64,000 nt of DNA from Branchiostoma floridae (GCF_000003815.2 NC_049980.1:10609584-10673583); one strand, 5' to 3'; numbered from the stretch's first letter, positions 36,501-45,000 are shown. The notes: generated by a model from the letters alone, not told the origin. Translations and numbers: made by a program.

Positions 36501-39500
36501 CTTCCCCACATTGACAGACAAACAGAAGGCCACTTTTCTCTTGAAATCGCAGAACCCACAAATTTTAGAAAATGTGGGGCTTTTCGTCTCCCTCTGCTTC
36601 CAAAAAAGAAGTCAAACCCAACCTGCTTAGAAATAGCCAACACTAGTATTAGATTAGAACATTGTTTATGACTGTCCATTGTCACTATGTGTATACTATG
36701 TACTTGCAATTAGCCCTCGGGCACGAACTTGCAAATAAACTTCTTCTTCTATGATTAATGCTTAGACTTACTTAAGTTTGAGTTCCCTGGTCAGCTCCAT
36801 CTGAGTCTGTTCCAGTTCTTGCCTGTCGTTGATATGAGCCTCCTGTAGGTCCTGGATCTCAGACTTCACTGCTTGGAGCTTAGCAAACAGCTGCAAGAAA
36901 CAATGCATTACAAAGTTTAGAGGAGCAGCTTTCCAATTTAAAAGACTCAAGATTCAAAAGATTCAAAGACTGTAGATGCAGAACACAGTGATGATGTTGA
37001 TGAAGCTTTTCAATAGTCGGCTTTGCCAACAAAGTATTTACTGTTAATAGTCTGTCAGGGTGCACCCAAATATTTTCTTAGGTTTATGTATGTAAAGATA
37101 TCAAAGTATACTAGTATACATCATATTCTTGACATCTAAGTGTTAGAAAGATAACAAAAATGTCTGTCATGGTACTTGTTTAAGAATTTGACAGCTTGTA
37201 ACTAAGTTTTGCTATTACTAGTATTAGGTTATTACTTAGATTTAAGTGGTGCACCCAAATATTTTTTGGTACACCCAATTTTTCAAGCTGGGTGCACCAG
37301 TGCACCTAATCCCAAAAATGAATTTCGAGCCATGTAAGAGAATACACAACTTTCATCTCCAAATGTCAATGCCAGCAGTCTTGTTGCAATTGTCCCCGCT
37401 TATTACATGTAACCTAATTGTTTGAAACATCTTGCTCAGTTAATGTGCATGATAACTTTACACAAAGAATGAAATACGAAAAAGGAAAGCTACATTCTTT
37501 GCAAATTAAGGTACATGCATAATATGTCATACAAGGATCTACACTACTCATTAAATTTCCATCTATTTCAGGTGCTTACCTTTTTAAGTTTCTTAGTCTT
37601 GATGTCGACCTCCTGTTGTAAGGATGTGTATGTCAGGTGCTTACCTTTTTAAGTTTCTTAGTCTTGATGTCGACCTCCTGTTGTAAGGATGTGTATGTCA
37701 GGTGCTTACCTTTTTAAGTTTCTTAGTCTTGATGTCGACCTCCTGTTGTAAGGATGTGTATGTCAGGTGCTTACCTTTTTAAGCTTCTTAGTCTTGATGT
37801 CGACCTCCTGTTGTAAGGATGTGTATGTCAGGTGCTTACCTTTTTAAGTTTCTTGGTCTTGATGTCGACCTCCTGTTGTAAGGATGTGTATGTCAGGTGC
37901 TTACCTTTTTAAGTTTCTTAGTCTTGATGTCGACCTCCTGTTGTAAGGATGTGTATGTCAGGTGCTTACCTTTTTAAGTTTCTTGGTCTTGATGTCGACC
38001 TCCTGTTGTAAGGATGTGTATGTCACGTGCTTACCTTTTTAAGTTTCTTAGTCTTGATGTCGACCTCCTGTAGTAAGGATGTGTATGTCAGGTGCTTACC
38101 TTTTTAAGCTTCTTAGTCTTGATGTCGACCTCCTGTTGTAAGGATGTGTACGTTCCCTTCATCTCTATGGTAGTCTCCTCCTGCTCCTCTATTTTCTGCT
38201 GCATCTCTCGCTCCTTCCGCTTCTGTTCCGCGATCTCCTGGCGCCTCATCTCCAGGGCGCGCTGCTGCTCGTTTGTGTGGTCCACAATGTTCTTCCCGCC
38301 GCACAGAAGTTTGCTCTCCATGGCCTTGATCTTGTTTCCCAACAAGTTTCTATTGGAAAAATCAAGTAACCAACTATTACCAAACTATCAAGAAGTTCTA
38401 TGAAAACTTAAAGTTAAACAGGACACAATTAGCAATGAGATAATGGAAAACAATTGGATGAGGAGACACCTCCATCATGCTAGTACCCATGTACATGTAG
38501 ATTGTTACTTTTTTTTGTTTTTGTGGCCACTGATGATACCTTAAGGGGTGTATGTTCTGGGGTCAACAAACAAATAAACATACATACAATTCTATCAATT
38601 CTAATCCTAGGAATAAAATTTCATCATTGAAAGAAAAATACATGGGGATGATTTCCTATAAGTTTTTCACCTACAAATTAAAGTTTGGAATTAACTCTAT
38701 ATGACATTCCTCATGAGGTAGTTACATATAGACTGCGCAGTAGGACACACTAATCATCATAGACATAGTACGACAGTTCAGACAGACTGCACTGTTTGGT
38801 AACAGAATGACATCAGTCATGTATAATCTAATCAGAACCCATTTCCCTCCAGACACTGTCTGGCAATATACATCATGTCTAGTCAGGCTGAAAAGAACGT
38901 ATTCATCATGGGACGTTTCAAGGCGAACATGGGTAAGACAGAAAGTAATAATGTCCCAACCCTCTGGGATGGGATCTATACGACTATAGCCTTAGGTCCT
39001 GCGTTTGAGAAGAACCACACCTTAAGCAAGTAAGAGATCCCTCCACATTACTAACAAGAGTAGTGGTTCATCCCAGCGAGAGTGGATTCAACATTACAGT
39101 CCAGTCTTCAGTAGCCTTGTATCTACTAAACGACTGGCGTGTTACACCTAAAACTGTTTAACAGGTTATGCAAAAATAAACAAACAAAAGATCATGATAA
39201 TCACCTGGCCTCCTGCTGCCGTTTCAGCTCCTTGTCCCTCTTCTCCATCTCCTGCAGCAGTTTGTCCTTCTCATCAGCCAGCATGTTCTTATCCTGCAGG
39301 ATCGCTCCCTTGTCTTTCTCCAGCTTCTCACGTTGTTCCTGCAAGCAACAAACCATGGGGAACTTTACCACACAGAATAAGAAATCTAACGTTTTCTTCT
39401 TACATCTTCAGGGGTATTATCTCATAAGAACAGTAAAACGTCAAAATGTAATACAGGGCAGAAAATATGAACAGTGGAGCAATAAAAGCAATTTAGGAAT

Positions 39501-41324
39501 TCATCTAGAAGCAAATTGTCACATGATTTTGTGCAGGAGGGTGCAGAAATGTTCATCAGCCAACATGACATTGCCGGTGTGATACCACATGAAGGACAAT
39601 CTCAATACCTTAAGATTTATGCTGGACTCGAGAGACATCTAGTACCAGAGTGGGGGATAGACAGAAATGGGATCAACAGTACAATATGTGTAGTAGGTTC
39701 TATTTGTATAAACAGCACTATATAAAATGGCAGTTATGAGAAAAGATCAATGAAATAATGAGATGAAACATGGCTGTGACATGACCATTGCTACATGTAA
39801 TTGATGGCAGCCCAGTATACAATTCATTGCATGCAATACTTTTGATAGGTATGCATAGCTCTAAATGTATCTGCATGGCATTGGAAAATTCCTGGGATAA
39901 AACAAAACATGTGGTTACCTGTTACATGCATTTAATACCAACAAATTTACCATCAGCATCATACAATGATTCAGCATGTTTACCCCCTTCTTTATTCAGG
40001 CAACTACTAATACATGACTGCTGGCTTCAACACAACAACAGAAGCATGAGCACTTAGAGGACACACCCACCTGTATATACTTGTCTGTGTCTTCCTCAGA
40101 GACGTCTTCTTCTGTTTCATCTTCTATCTCATCATCTGAGCCAAACTCACTCTTCTGCCGACTTCTCCTTTTCCCTTTCTTGCCCTGCTTCTCTTTCTTT
40201 GCTCCAGGTCCTTTCTTGGCCAGTTGAGCTTTCAGCCTTGCAATTTCTTCTTGGAACTCTCTCAAGAGAGCATCCTTTGGATCCTCATTGATCTTAGGCT
40301 TGTTCTTGATGCTCTTGGCCCGATTTGCATACCGTAGTGTACTCATGGTCTCGTCGTAGTTGTACGTTGCAGGTCCAATGTTTGCCACCATGACAGTTTT
40401 CGCGTTCCCACCTAGGGAATCCTGGAGAAGGCGCGTGAGTTTTGAGTCACGGTACGGAATGTGCGTAGACTTCCCATCCACCAAGGCGTTGATGACGTTA
40501 CCGAGTGCGGACAGGGAAAGGTTGATTTTGGTCGCTTCCTTAAGGCGCTCTCCTGTAGCGCCCGTTTTGGCTTGTCGTTCACTGCCGGCCAGATCAACGA
40601 GATTGAGCTTCCCCACGCGGATGTGGTTTTCTCCATCCTCCCGCACTTCACTACATTCCACCGTGATAATAAAGATGGCGTGCGATCGCGAGCTGTGCTC
40701 GTTCATGTTGGTGGCTCCTATAGACCTGTTCTGATTGCCGACATTCATCACATGTTCGATCTCTTTGGAACTCTTGGTTACAAACGAGGACAAGTCCTTC
40801 ACATACACCCCAGTGTCCGGCCTTTCCTTCAACTCAAGTCTCTTGCTCTGGTCTTTGGCCAGTAGATCTCTGATCTCCTCTTGGTAGATTTCTAAGTAGG
40901 AAGCGCGTACAAGGTACTGCTGGTTTTGGGAGCGGGATATCTGGGTAAAGATATGTTCAAACGAATTGGGGATCACCCCTCTCAATTCCGGATCGGTACG
41001 GACGCCCTCCATAGTCCACGTTTTGCCCGTCCCCGTCTGTCCGTATGCAAAAATTGTGCCATTGAAACCGTCCAGGACAGACTGCACCAGGGGTCGGAAA
41101 GTCTCGTCGTAAAGCTCTATCTGTTTGGAGTTCCAGTCGTAGACGGCATCGAAGGTGAATGTTTTGGGCGGCTCCATGTTTCGGGAGTTCGGGTTGGTGA
41201 TTTGGATCACCCCGCGGGGTACGTCCATGTCCACACACCGCTGGTGACCGTCTTTTATCTCCTTCTGATTCAGAGGGCGGCATCTCACCACGACCTTCAC
41301 ACTCTCTGCGCTTTTCTTCGACAT
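27479..41324 (-). CDS. KIF3B: Kinesin-2 motor subunit, KIF3B/KIF3C pro-orthologue, complete, 8 exons
   Basis: Plus-end microtubule motor subunit of heterotrimeric kinesin-2, which carries intraflagellar-transport trains and vesicles. Exons: 41324-40071, 39338-39205, 38349-38100, 36890-36772, 29702-29589, 29162-29057, 28280-28081, 27569-27479; all phases agree and give 755 aa (human KIF3B is about 747). The motor domain spans about residues 8-345, with P-loop GQTGTGKT 95-102, switch I NEHSSRSH 208-215 and switch II DLAGSER 244-250. The neck follows, then a charged stretch (KKGKRRSRQ, then [16 protein letters not shown]), a coiled coil about 419-585, and a tail with IENFIP, RPVSAIG and [15 protein letters not shown], ending [11 protein letters not shown]. 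The tail motifs fit KIF3B/C rather than KIF3A. An intact LINE lies antisense in the intron between exons 4 and 5, and a 65-bp minisatellite in the intron after exon 3. Confidence 0.93.
28081..28280 (-). CDS. KIF3B: Kinesin-2 exon 7: tail
   Basis: Residues 660-725. Contains [20 protein letters not shown], the signature of KIF3B/C tails, then a basic stretch ([12 protein letters not shown]). Acceptor TCTGCAG, donor GTGAGA, phase 2. Confidence 0.9.
29057..29162 (-). CDS. KIF3B: Kinesin-2 exon 6: tail
   Basis: Residues 624-659. Reads [20 protein letters not shown] and continues [10 protein letters not shown]. Acceptor TTCCCAG, donor GTAACC, phase 0 exit. The internal ATG is not a start. Confidence 0.88.
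29589..29702 (-). CDS. KIF3B: Kinesin-2 exon 5: tail
   Basis: Residues 586-623. Reads [20 protein letters not shown], then [10 protein letters not shown], the conserved start of the KIF3B/C tail. Acceptor GTTTTTTAG, donor GTAAGT, phase 2 at both junctions. The intron before it (7.07 kb) contains the LINE. Confidence 0.9.
29802..29996. mobile_element. Short MITE with TA target duplication and TTCGCGG motifs
   Basis: Ends CTGTTAATGCA and TGCATTTACAG form imperfect inverted repeats, each flanked by TA. The interior repeats TTTAAGTTCGCGG and its complement CCGCGAACATTAAT. TA duplication suggests a Tc1/mariner-type origin. It lies in the same kinesin intron as the LINE, just before it. Confidence 0.6.
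30280..32991 (+). CDS. LINE ORF1 protein: PHD finger, coiled coil, SGNH esterase
   Basis: A 903-residue accessory protein expected to bind the element RNA and membranes or lipids. The N-terminal 200 residues hold an unassigned domain with [19 protein letters not shown]-type zinc finger spans 217-267 (CAVC start, HFDC, CINC end). A Ser/Lys-rich linker is followed by a coiled coil about 340-480. The SGNH hydrolase domain has GDSN with Ser544, GTND with Asn596 and DGYH with Asp687/His690, so the catalytic set is complete. The last 190 residues are Pro/Gly/Arg-rich. ORF2 begins 63 bp after the stop. ORF1 proteins with esterase domains are known from CR1 and L2 elements. Confidence 0.88.
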   Translation: MATASPPLQKDAGIFKLLQLPETSTRRDVHAAYVTFLQEYVQEREIAKKLPPAVRKTHRFKKSGVQFKEVSTAFLSHLENHRDKATDPLHGLEHYTVQHNTSCLTVHIPCESIASWKSVCEAYYGVKGTDRGNNGVQFSTMFTDDDVRLGTELGSVHITVYNTSKLVIQGSCYVLWLVSHYNTLQGMVLSDIAEQCPDDSHNCKPVASKLQESVTVCAVCNKQEVDGDVWFGCSTCHSWTHFDCTGLDDATKAVLRDTEEKYHCINCLVPREVTAPANRQAEITIPGPPINSHSSGAGNTLVCTGPTTSVKTKVADKTKDSDAPNANVKTTGTKARISDDLSTKESRLEMLQTAVLQIESTLANTKIQSSKFETQVSSQFDTLMKKIESIESVPKNGDTEVKKLREENNKLRKRVQQLEEVIASIQSNSTAMKKDMSDMKLSNDVFKVKVANLKDQVKSLNSNAQTHIVTHEQASEACNTEPMEITYSLPTRNRFAALSNETSEDPTQERPVEPKGTARPNRDTSSGIPPQSQRPKRVVLIGDSNAQKLKPDLLCPPSDMPKPYWSPNLYTAPTVLEKISKEDTTPNTVILHLGTNDLMAKPKESVISEFEVAVSTTQSLFPEAEVVISAVPPRRDASSYRPNINKDILSVNQHLESMCKTNNSLLYVNHPQLWSDNDYNEHMFEKDGYHLNQDGTRILAFNIKKQATNALGLPPRSSRRSSYDNAGKAKANRSYPSPPPQLGRKDDNRPPPSRRGAPFRSGMPGEFRPRRNGGQMKPFSPDGSYKNGGTSHKQPMPSPGLSPNRSENTHQRAFTPPPHGANNANGPVNFCPPGMPNGPVPPVPAPFFFPPWFQEWPSPAEVYGRPPAGGVLPPWPSPPTFPYFNYPRNGPPPPRRMAGQCYQ
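33055..36630 (+). CDS. LINE ORF2 polyprotein: APE endonuclease and reverse transcriptase
   Basis: A 1191-residue protein that nicks target DNA and copies the element RNA. The endonuclease occupies about 25-300: WNIHG, METW (Glu61), GGDFNAR (Asp175, Asn177), SDH (Asp288, His289). The reverse transcriptase spans about 560-830: NNYRGISV, motif [13 protein letters not shown] (Asp684, Asp690), motif [11 protein letters not shown], motif C YADD (783-786), then LKKTKIIIF. The C-terminus has a Cys/His cluster from Cys1107 (CERICKYC, then THFISKC). Every expected catalytic residue is present and there is no stop or frameshift, so the copy looks recently mobile. An in-frame TGA directly precedes the ATG. 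Confidence 0.92.
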   Translation: MNMCIPQRTQMPRSRLSLNPCKTRNFGISIGFWNIHGLGKKLEDSKFRNELNGFDFFSLMETWHTGELSFPDYLYFSSCRTKSKKAKRNSGGILFLFKKEYRNLVTKLENKSEDILWVRLDKQLFNSDRDIYLASVYISPQRSTIHANRTYDIFDILEEDISHYSNLGDILVGGDFNARVGTLNDYVTDDTPIIDSKILPKDYSFDHPLPRSNMDETQPTAFGKNLIDLCINSKVRILNGRTPGDLLGKPTCYQPKGCSVVDYVLASEDIVLRKSIFFHIEALSPLSDHCKLTLLLEGNPKPLQSQQKVNKLSTMPYRRFTWNSDSSEKFTEIINSVSFSSNIDRFIHKNYELKPESLETALQDLVTPFQEAGKKSLSSHSTKKTKRQPSSKQSNKKKWFNQTCASARRELQNLAKLLSRNPRDPHIRGSYFVKKKQYTRLLRKIKKEHKEKIFKQLNSLSDNNPSGFWSLLKEYKSNDKTDDHETIPAESLHSHFKKLYGIDPNTSKPRSSFETHIENELYKLEKNLENNPLDFPISKAEVKQALSNLKNGKASGSDLIRNEMLKCSSNIILEPLVKLFNLFLSAGYFPHEWCTSHIVALHKGGTKDDPNNYRGISVTSCLAKLFTSILNTRLTEFLDEYKLISPNQAGFRKHFGTRDNLFVMDTLISKYTSENKRLYSCFIDFRKAFDSVWREGLRFKLLNSGIGGNFYSLIKCMYEKPSTCVKTSSGLTPPFATNKGVRQGCNLSPTLFNLFINDLVHELDNTECSPPALNNLLVSSLLYADDVVLFSETEKGLQSALDKLNIFCTKWKLEVNLKKTKIIIFNKSGRLFSKQNFLFGQERVDIVSSYCYLGITITSSGTFSLAKKQLSNKARKAMHSFKCLTRSSVSPDSLLRIFDSCVKPILLYGCEIWGTEKLNDTSPIEITHNQFCKNILGVSRNSSNLACRSELGRFPLDIDISVRLVKYWLCLTQMDYTKHPLQVNALLEQHNSVVNGRRRSLLQRVKEILDYSGYSYLWYSDNSLYDPVYVCNMIRNRITNMYIQTSLHNISIDTGKLRFYKTCKSVYAREKYLELVDFELRSAISKVRISAHPLEVERGRYKRLPVCERICKYCTSKAVGDETHFISKCSFNETERITLFREVTKTYPNFPTLTDKQKATFLLKSQNPQILENVGLFVSLCFQKRSQTQPA
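36772..36890 (-). CDS. KIF3B: Kinesin-2 exon 4: coiled coil
   Basis: Residues 547-585: [16 protein letters not shown] to [10 protein letters not shown], continuing KKLKK of exon 3 without a break. Acceptor TTCTTGCAG, donor GTAAGT, phase 2. The tail of an intact LINE begins about 20 bp past the donor. Confidence 0.9.
37058..37331. mobile_element. DNA transposon end with GTGCACCC subterminal repeats
   Basis: Contains several copies of GGTGCACCC in direct and inverted orientation, concentrated at 37255-37306, and ends CCAAAAATGAATTTCGAGCC. Clustered short subterminal motifs next to an abrupt end resemble hAT-type termini. No second end or target duplication was identified. Confidence 0.35.
37571..38090 (-). 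repeat. 65-bp minisatellite made of the exon 3 end plus splice donor, 8 extra copies
   Basis: Copies begin at 37571, 37636, 37701, 37766, 37831, 37896, 37961 and 38026, exactly 65 bp apart, and the ninth at 38091 is the genuine exon 3 end. Each unit holds, on the minus strand, an AG preceded by ACATCCTTACAAC, 33 nt coding [11 protein letters not shown] in phase 0, and donor GTAAGC. Copies differ by only a few substitutions (AAGCTT/AAACTT, CTTAG/CTTGG, one TTG/TAG), so the expansion is recent. Read-through would meet TGA four codons after the donor. Confidence 0.95.
38100..38349 (-). CDS. KIF3B: Kinesin-2 exon 3: coiled coil, source of the tandem repeat
   Basis: Residues 463-546: [28 protein letters not shown], then [12 protein letters not shown] at its end. 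Donor GTAAGC, phase 0. The last 48-50 bases with the first intron bases are copied eight more times in tandem immediately downstream (37571-38090). Confidence 0.9.
38351..39204. other. Kinesin intron 2, nothing recognised
   Basis: AT-rich spacer of about 850 bp without coding signal or identifiable repeat. Confidence 0.4.
39205..39338 (-). CDS. KIF3B: Kinesin-2 exon 2: coiled coil
   Basis: Residues 419-462 plus two bases. Starts [13 protein letters not shown], heptad-rich and strongly charged. Acceptor CTTGCAG, donor GTGATT, phase 2 exit that pairs with the single leading base of exon 3. Confidence 0.88.
40071..41324 (-). CDS. KIF3B: Kinesin-2 exon 1: whole motor domain and neck (418 codons)
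   Basis: Starts [17 protein letters not shown] and runs uninterrupted through the motor, neck and acidic linker to DTDKYIQ. Donor GTGGGT, phase 0. The open frame continues past the donor, so an unspliced reading is wrong after residue 418. An intronless motor domain is unusual for an animal kinesin gene. Confidence 0.93.
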
Positions 41325-41933
41325 GTTGGTTAAGTCTATGTCCTATTCACAATTTTGTAACATGAAACCCAGGTGGTACAAATTTATCTGTCAAAATTTA
41401 TGACGCCTTGCACAGTGGTTGTTATGTTAGATTTCCTGTTCATATGCCTGAGAAATTACATCAGAAATGCTGCTATACCACCTCTATGGTTACCATAGTT
41501 TTTATAGCCCGAGGGCGCATAGTTTCCATGGCAGTAGGGAGGCACGGGACAAGAAAAACAAAGGTTGGTGTCGTCACCTACCATTCAGGATCTCCCTCTT
41601 CCGCCATTTTGGTTTGAAATATGCAGGTAGGAAAAGAACCCGGATGTTATCGAGCGCGCAAGGGATGACGTCATTGACCTCTACGACTTACCCCGCATCT
41701 AAGTGGTCCCCATTTCCCACGGGCCTGCGTTTAATATATTCAAAGCAGTCCCATAAAAGAAAATCACCTCCCACATGAACAATATCAAATCGGTTTTATT
41801 GCAGTCATAATTTAAAATCTGCAAGGTGGACTGATAGATTTTATGATTGGACAGAGGAATCATTGACACTGAGGGGTACACTGCGGAATAGGGTAGGCGG
41901 CCATCTTGGATGTAGTTCTTCAAATTTTCAAAA
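41325..41933. promoter_or_regulatory. Shared head-to-head promoter region of kinesin-2 and Rab10
   Basis: Only 609 bp separate the two divergent start codons. The region contains a perfect palindromic CRE, TGACGTCA (41666-41673), and two YY1-like sites: CTTCCGCCATTTTGG (41598-41612, also an ETS-like core) and GCGGCCATCTTGGAT (41897-41911). The second lies about 23 bp before the Rab10 ATG, as YY1 sites often do near start sites. No TATA box is placed convincingly. Function is inferred from arrangement and motifs. Confidence 0.6.
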
Positions 41934-42060
41934 ATGGCGAAGAAGACGTACGACTTGCTCTTCAAACTATTGCTAATCGGTGACTCTGGTGTAGGCAAGA
42001 CGTGTATCCTCTTCAGATTCTCAGACGACGCATTCAACACGACCTTCATATCAACAATAG
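41934..42060 (+). CDS. RAB10: Rab10 exon 1: P-loop and switch I
   Basis: Residues 1-42 plus one base: [20 protein letters not shown], then GKTC and NTTFISTI. Start chosen because this is the exact conserved Rab10 N-terminus. Donor GTAAGA, phase 1. Confidence 0.95.
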
Positions 42061-45000
42061 GTAAGAGAACATAGTTGGGAAGGTTAGATTTTTTGGCCGA
42101 GAAGTCTCGCCGGTCACGAGGGTTTATCTCTTTCAAAATCCTAAAAAAATTCACAGCAAACGGAGAACTTATGAGTCGATTACCCATGTAACCCTCATTC
42201 TGAATCTAAATATTATCTTCCTACTTCAGCCGCCGCCTTCTATTATGTAGTAAACCACTGTTGTTACCATCAACAACAACAAGGGGTCAGGCTATAAAGT
42301 TTCGGTAGTAAAAGATATGTCATCCGGGATTGTATTCGAATATTCGGGAATTGAAACTTTGTCCCGAGGCAACTCGTCGTAATTTCTTTGTCTGTTGAAA
42401 GGAAATTCCAAAGTCGTGCCTGTACACCGGGGCTTACCGCCCACGCAGAGGAGCTGATCTTTCATGTGCAGATGCCGGGAAATTCTAGCCTGGGAGATAG
42501 AGCTGGGGTCACACCCACACTGTAGTGCCAAACACTCTTCCACTGGCACGTCCCTAGGGAAGTGCCACCATGTCACCCTTGAGTCATGGCAAAAATTCGT
42601 ACGGGATTGGTGTCATCTGTGAATTAGGACAGCTTGGATAAGGAATGCTTAGGTGCTACACTGTTGTGTGTGTGTGTTCTGAATATAATGTAAATGGTGA
42701 TCTCTCAAATAATTTTTATCTGACATTAATTTACACTAAAAATTTACAAAATCATGTACAACATTTACTACAACGAGGTCTGTTTATCATTCAACGAGGA
42801 AGTAAAACAGCAACTGAGCAAGGAGGTTTTAATCAAGGCATCAGGATGTTTCCCCATTATACACTTTCCCTAAGGCTATCAATCCTTTCCTCTTTGGTGT
42901 GGTTGTTCCCCCATCAAATTATGAATTAGTAGATGTTTGTCCAAATTATGTACATTTCACAAACAACTGCATCTTGCTTGTTTCTACAGACAAGTCGCTA
43001 GAAATGATACAATCAAATATCTACGTAAGGTACTCTAAGGCCACACCAATTTAATTTCTTGGTTCACGGATTTGCTCGCTCCTATTTTTTGGAAAAAAAA
43101 ATAAAAATAAAAATTACCACTCAGCAAATTTTCACCATTAATGAAACCATTCACCAACTTTCTAGTGTAGCAAATTGGCCTTTATATTATAAGCTCCTTA
43201 AAGTGTGGGTACAGGTGCTGTTACTGTACAATAATAGTGTTTTTGTACTTTTTTCAAGCTGAAAACTTTTTTTCTTTATGTTTTGGATTAGCCGTTCCCT
43301 TTACCCCAACCATTTTATAATTTTTATTTTTATTTCGCCCTCTCGCTCCATATTTTTTATGAAAAAATCCGTGAACCAAGAAATTAAATTGGTGTGGCCT
43401 AAGGCCCTGTTTATGATTTCAAAAATCAAAACATTTTCATCTTTTTTGGTATGTGAAAATAGATCAATTTGTCTTCCTGAACACTCCAAAATGTATTCCA
43501 CCTTTCTGCTACATTTTTCCAAACTTGAAGTTGAAGCCTTGTATGAATGTACAAAATGAAAGAGCAATTGGAAGATGCTACTGTGGCACAAGTCCCCACC
43601 TTCAAATCATGTTAATCTCAACCACTTTGACCTACATTGTAACCTGACAACTGTTTCTATTTGCTTTTGTCTCAGTCAGACTGTGTAATTAGCTGGAATC
43701 AGTATTCTTTCTGTTATGATTGTCTTACAATCTGTTGTGTTATAGTGTGAAAAGCAGGGACACCTTCAGTACCCTAATCCTATTGTAGTGAACCAGTGTT
43801 CGTTGTTAGACTCACTTGTTTCTTTGCCCAATGAAAACAAACATGTTTGCATGGGCACAGATTTGAAACTCACCTCCAGATTATTCTAACTAGGGGTGGG
43901 TACTGGGCAGAAAATTCAGGTCCAGACCGTCCAGGTCTGGTTCAGGTCCAGAGGATCAGGTCCAGGTCTGGACCTGAACCTGGACCTAAATCGGTATGTG
44001 AAAACTTGTGAATGTACAATACTCAAAACAATGGTCCATTTCGCTACAAAGAAATATAATCGACTTCCACTGCCATTTTAAAATCCTACATGGCTAACTG
44101 CTTTTGTAAGATTGACTGCAAAATATGGTAGAGAAGACTATAAACTCTACTTCGCTCTTGGTATTTTCTTTGAAACCAGTAAGCACCCAAACGTGTGAAT
44201 GCCTGATCATATAATCTGTTCATTTTCCTATCGGTCCAACATCCGGTCCACCCAATTTTTTCAGGTTTGGTTTTGTACCGATACTAACATTTAAATCTTC
44301 ATATCATTCAAAATACAGCAGAAATGCGTGTGTTGAATTTAAGTAACTGTTAACAGACAAATTTGATGGTAATTTTTTTGCAGGCCCAGGGCCATTTGAC
44401 AATGCCCCTGAATAGAAGGATTTGTTCTAAGGTCCACTGCATCATTATGCTTCTTCGAACCATTTAGAGGACAAGTTTGTTCAGTGATTACACTTACAGT
44501 AGTAAATCTACCGTGACATGTCTCCCTGCCTTGGAGGATGAATCATTCTTAAATGTCATACATTCTTTCTCTGTATGTGAGACAGGGCCAGCTACAATTT
44601 TCCAATCATTGTGAGTTCATTACAGGTTCATTACATGTTGAATGCCTTTGTTATCACCCTACCCTGAACAACATTGGTACCATTGAAAAGCAGGGCCACA
44701 GGTGTGGGACTCACAAGCAGTTACATGGCTTGAATGGATTTCGTAATAGATTTTCATAAAGTTTTTCTTCAATTCTTGTTCATTTCTATAGGTGATAGAT
44801 TATAAATGTAGCACACAGAATAGATATTTTCCAAGATTATTAGAACTGGAGATAAATTTTGATAAAAGTTATTAATGTAATAGACTGCAAGGCACTATGA
44901 ACAGTATGACAATTGGTATCAGTATTAACTGATGGTGACAGACGGCCACCGAAACCTCGGTGAAAATGAAGCTGTGGTTGTGTAAAAAGAGGGTCTTGAC

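Larger units (their letters stand above)
30180..36751 (+). mobile_element. Nearly full-length LINE (CR1/L2 group) with two intact ORFs, antisense in kinesin intron
   Basis: Non-LTR retrotransposon with ORF1 (PHD, coiled coil, SGNH esterase) and ORF2 (APE endonuclease plus reverse transcriptase), both free of stops. The 3' UTR is about 120 bp and ends GCCCTCGGGCA, TTGCAAATAAA, then CTT repeats, with no poly(A) tail, as CR1-like elements do. The 5' edge is uncertain (about 30000-30200). No clear target duplication was found. The ORF1 architecture fits CR1/L2-type elements; the exact clade (CR1, Crack, L2) cannot be set by eye. Confidence 0.85.

Noticed and set aside
37571..38155. CRISPR array (regular direct repeats)
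   Set aside because: The 65-bp units are contiguous with no unique spacers, derive from a kinesin exon and lie in an animal genome.
40360..41333. Several plus-strand open frames of 100-135 codons
   Set aside because: Antisense shadows of the kinesin motor exon.
41500..41520. AGCCCGAGGGCGC as a LINE 3' end in the shared promoter
   Set aside because: Only the GCCCGAGGGC block matches; the following AATAAA-type signal and simple tail are missing.
43411..43460. Sequence ATTTCAAAAATCAAAACA as an alternative Rab10 exon 2
   Set aside because: Similarity ends after about 18 bases, and there is no acceptor or donor at the right places.
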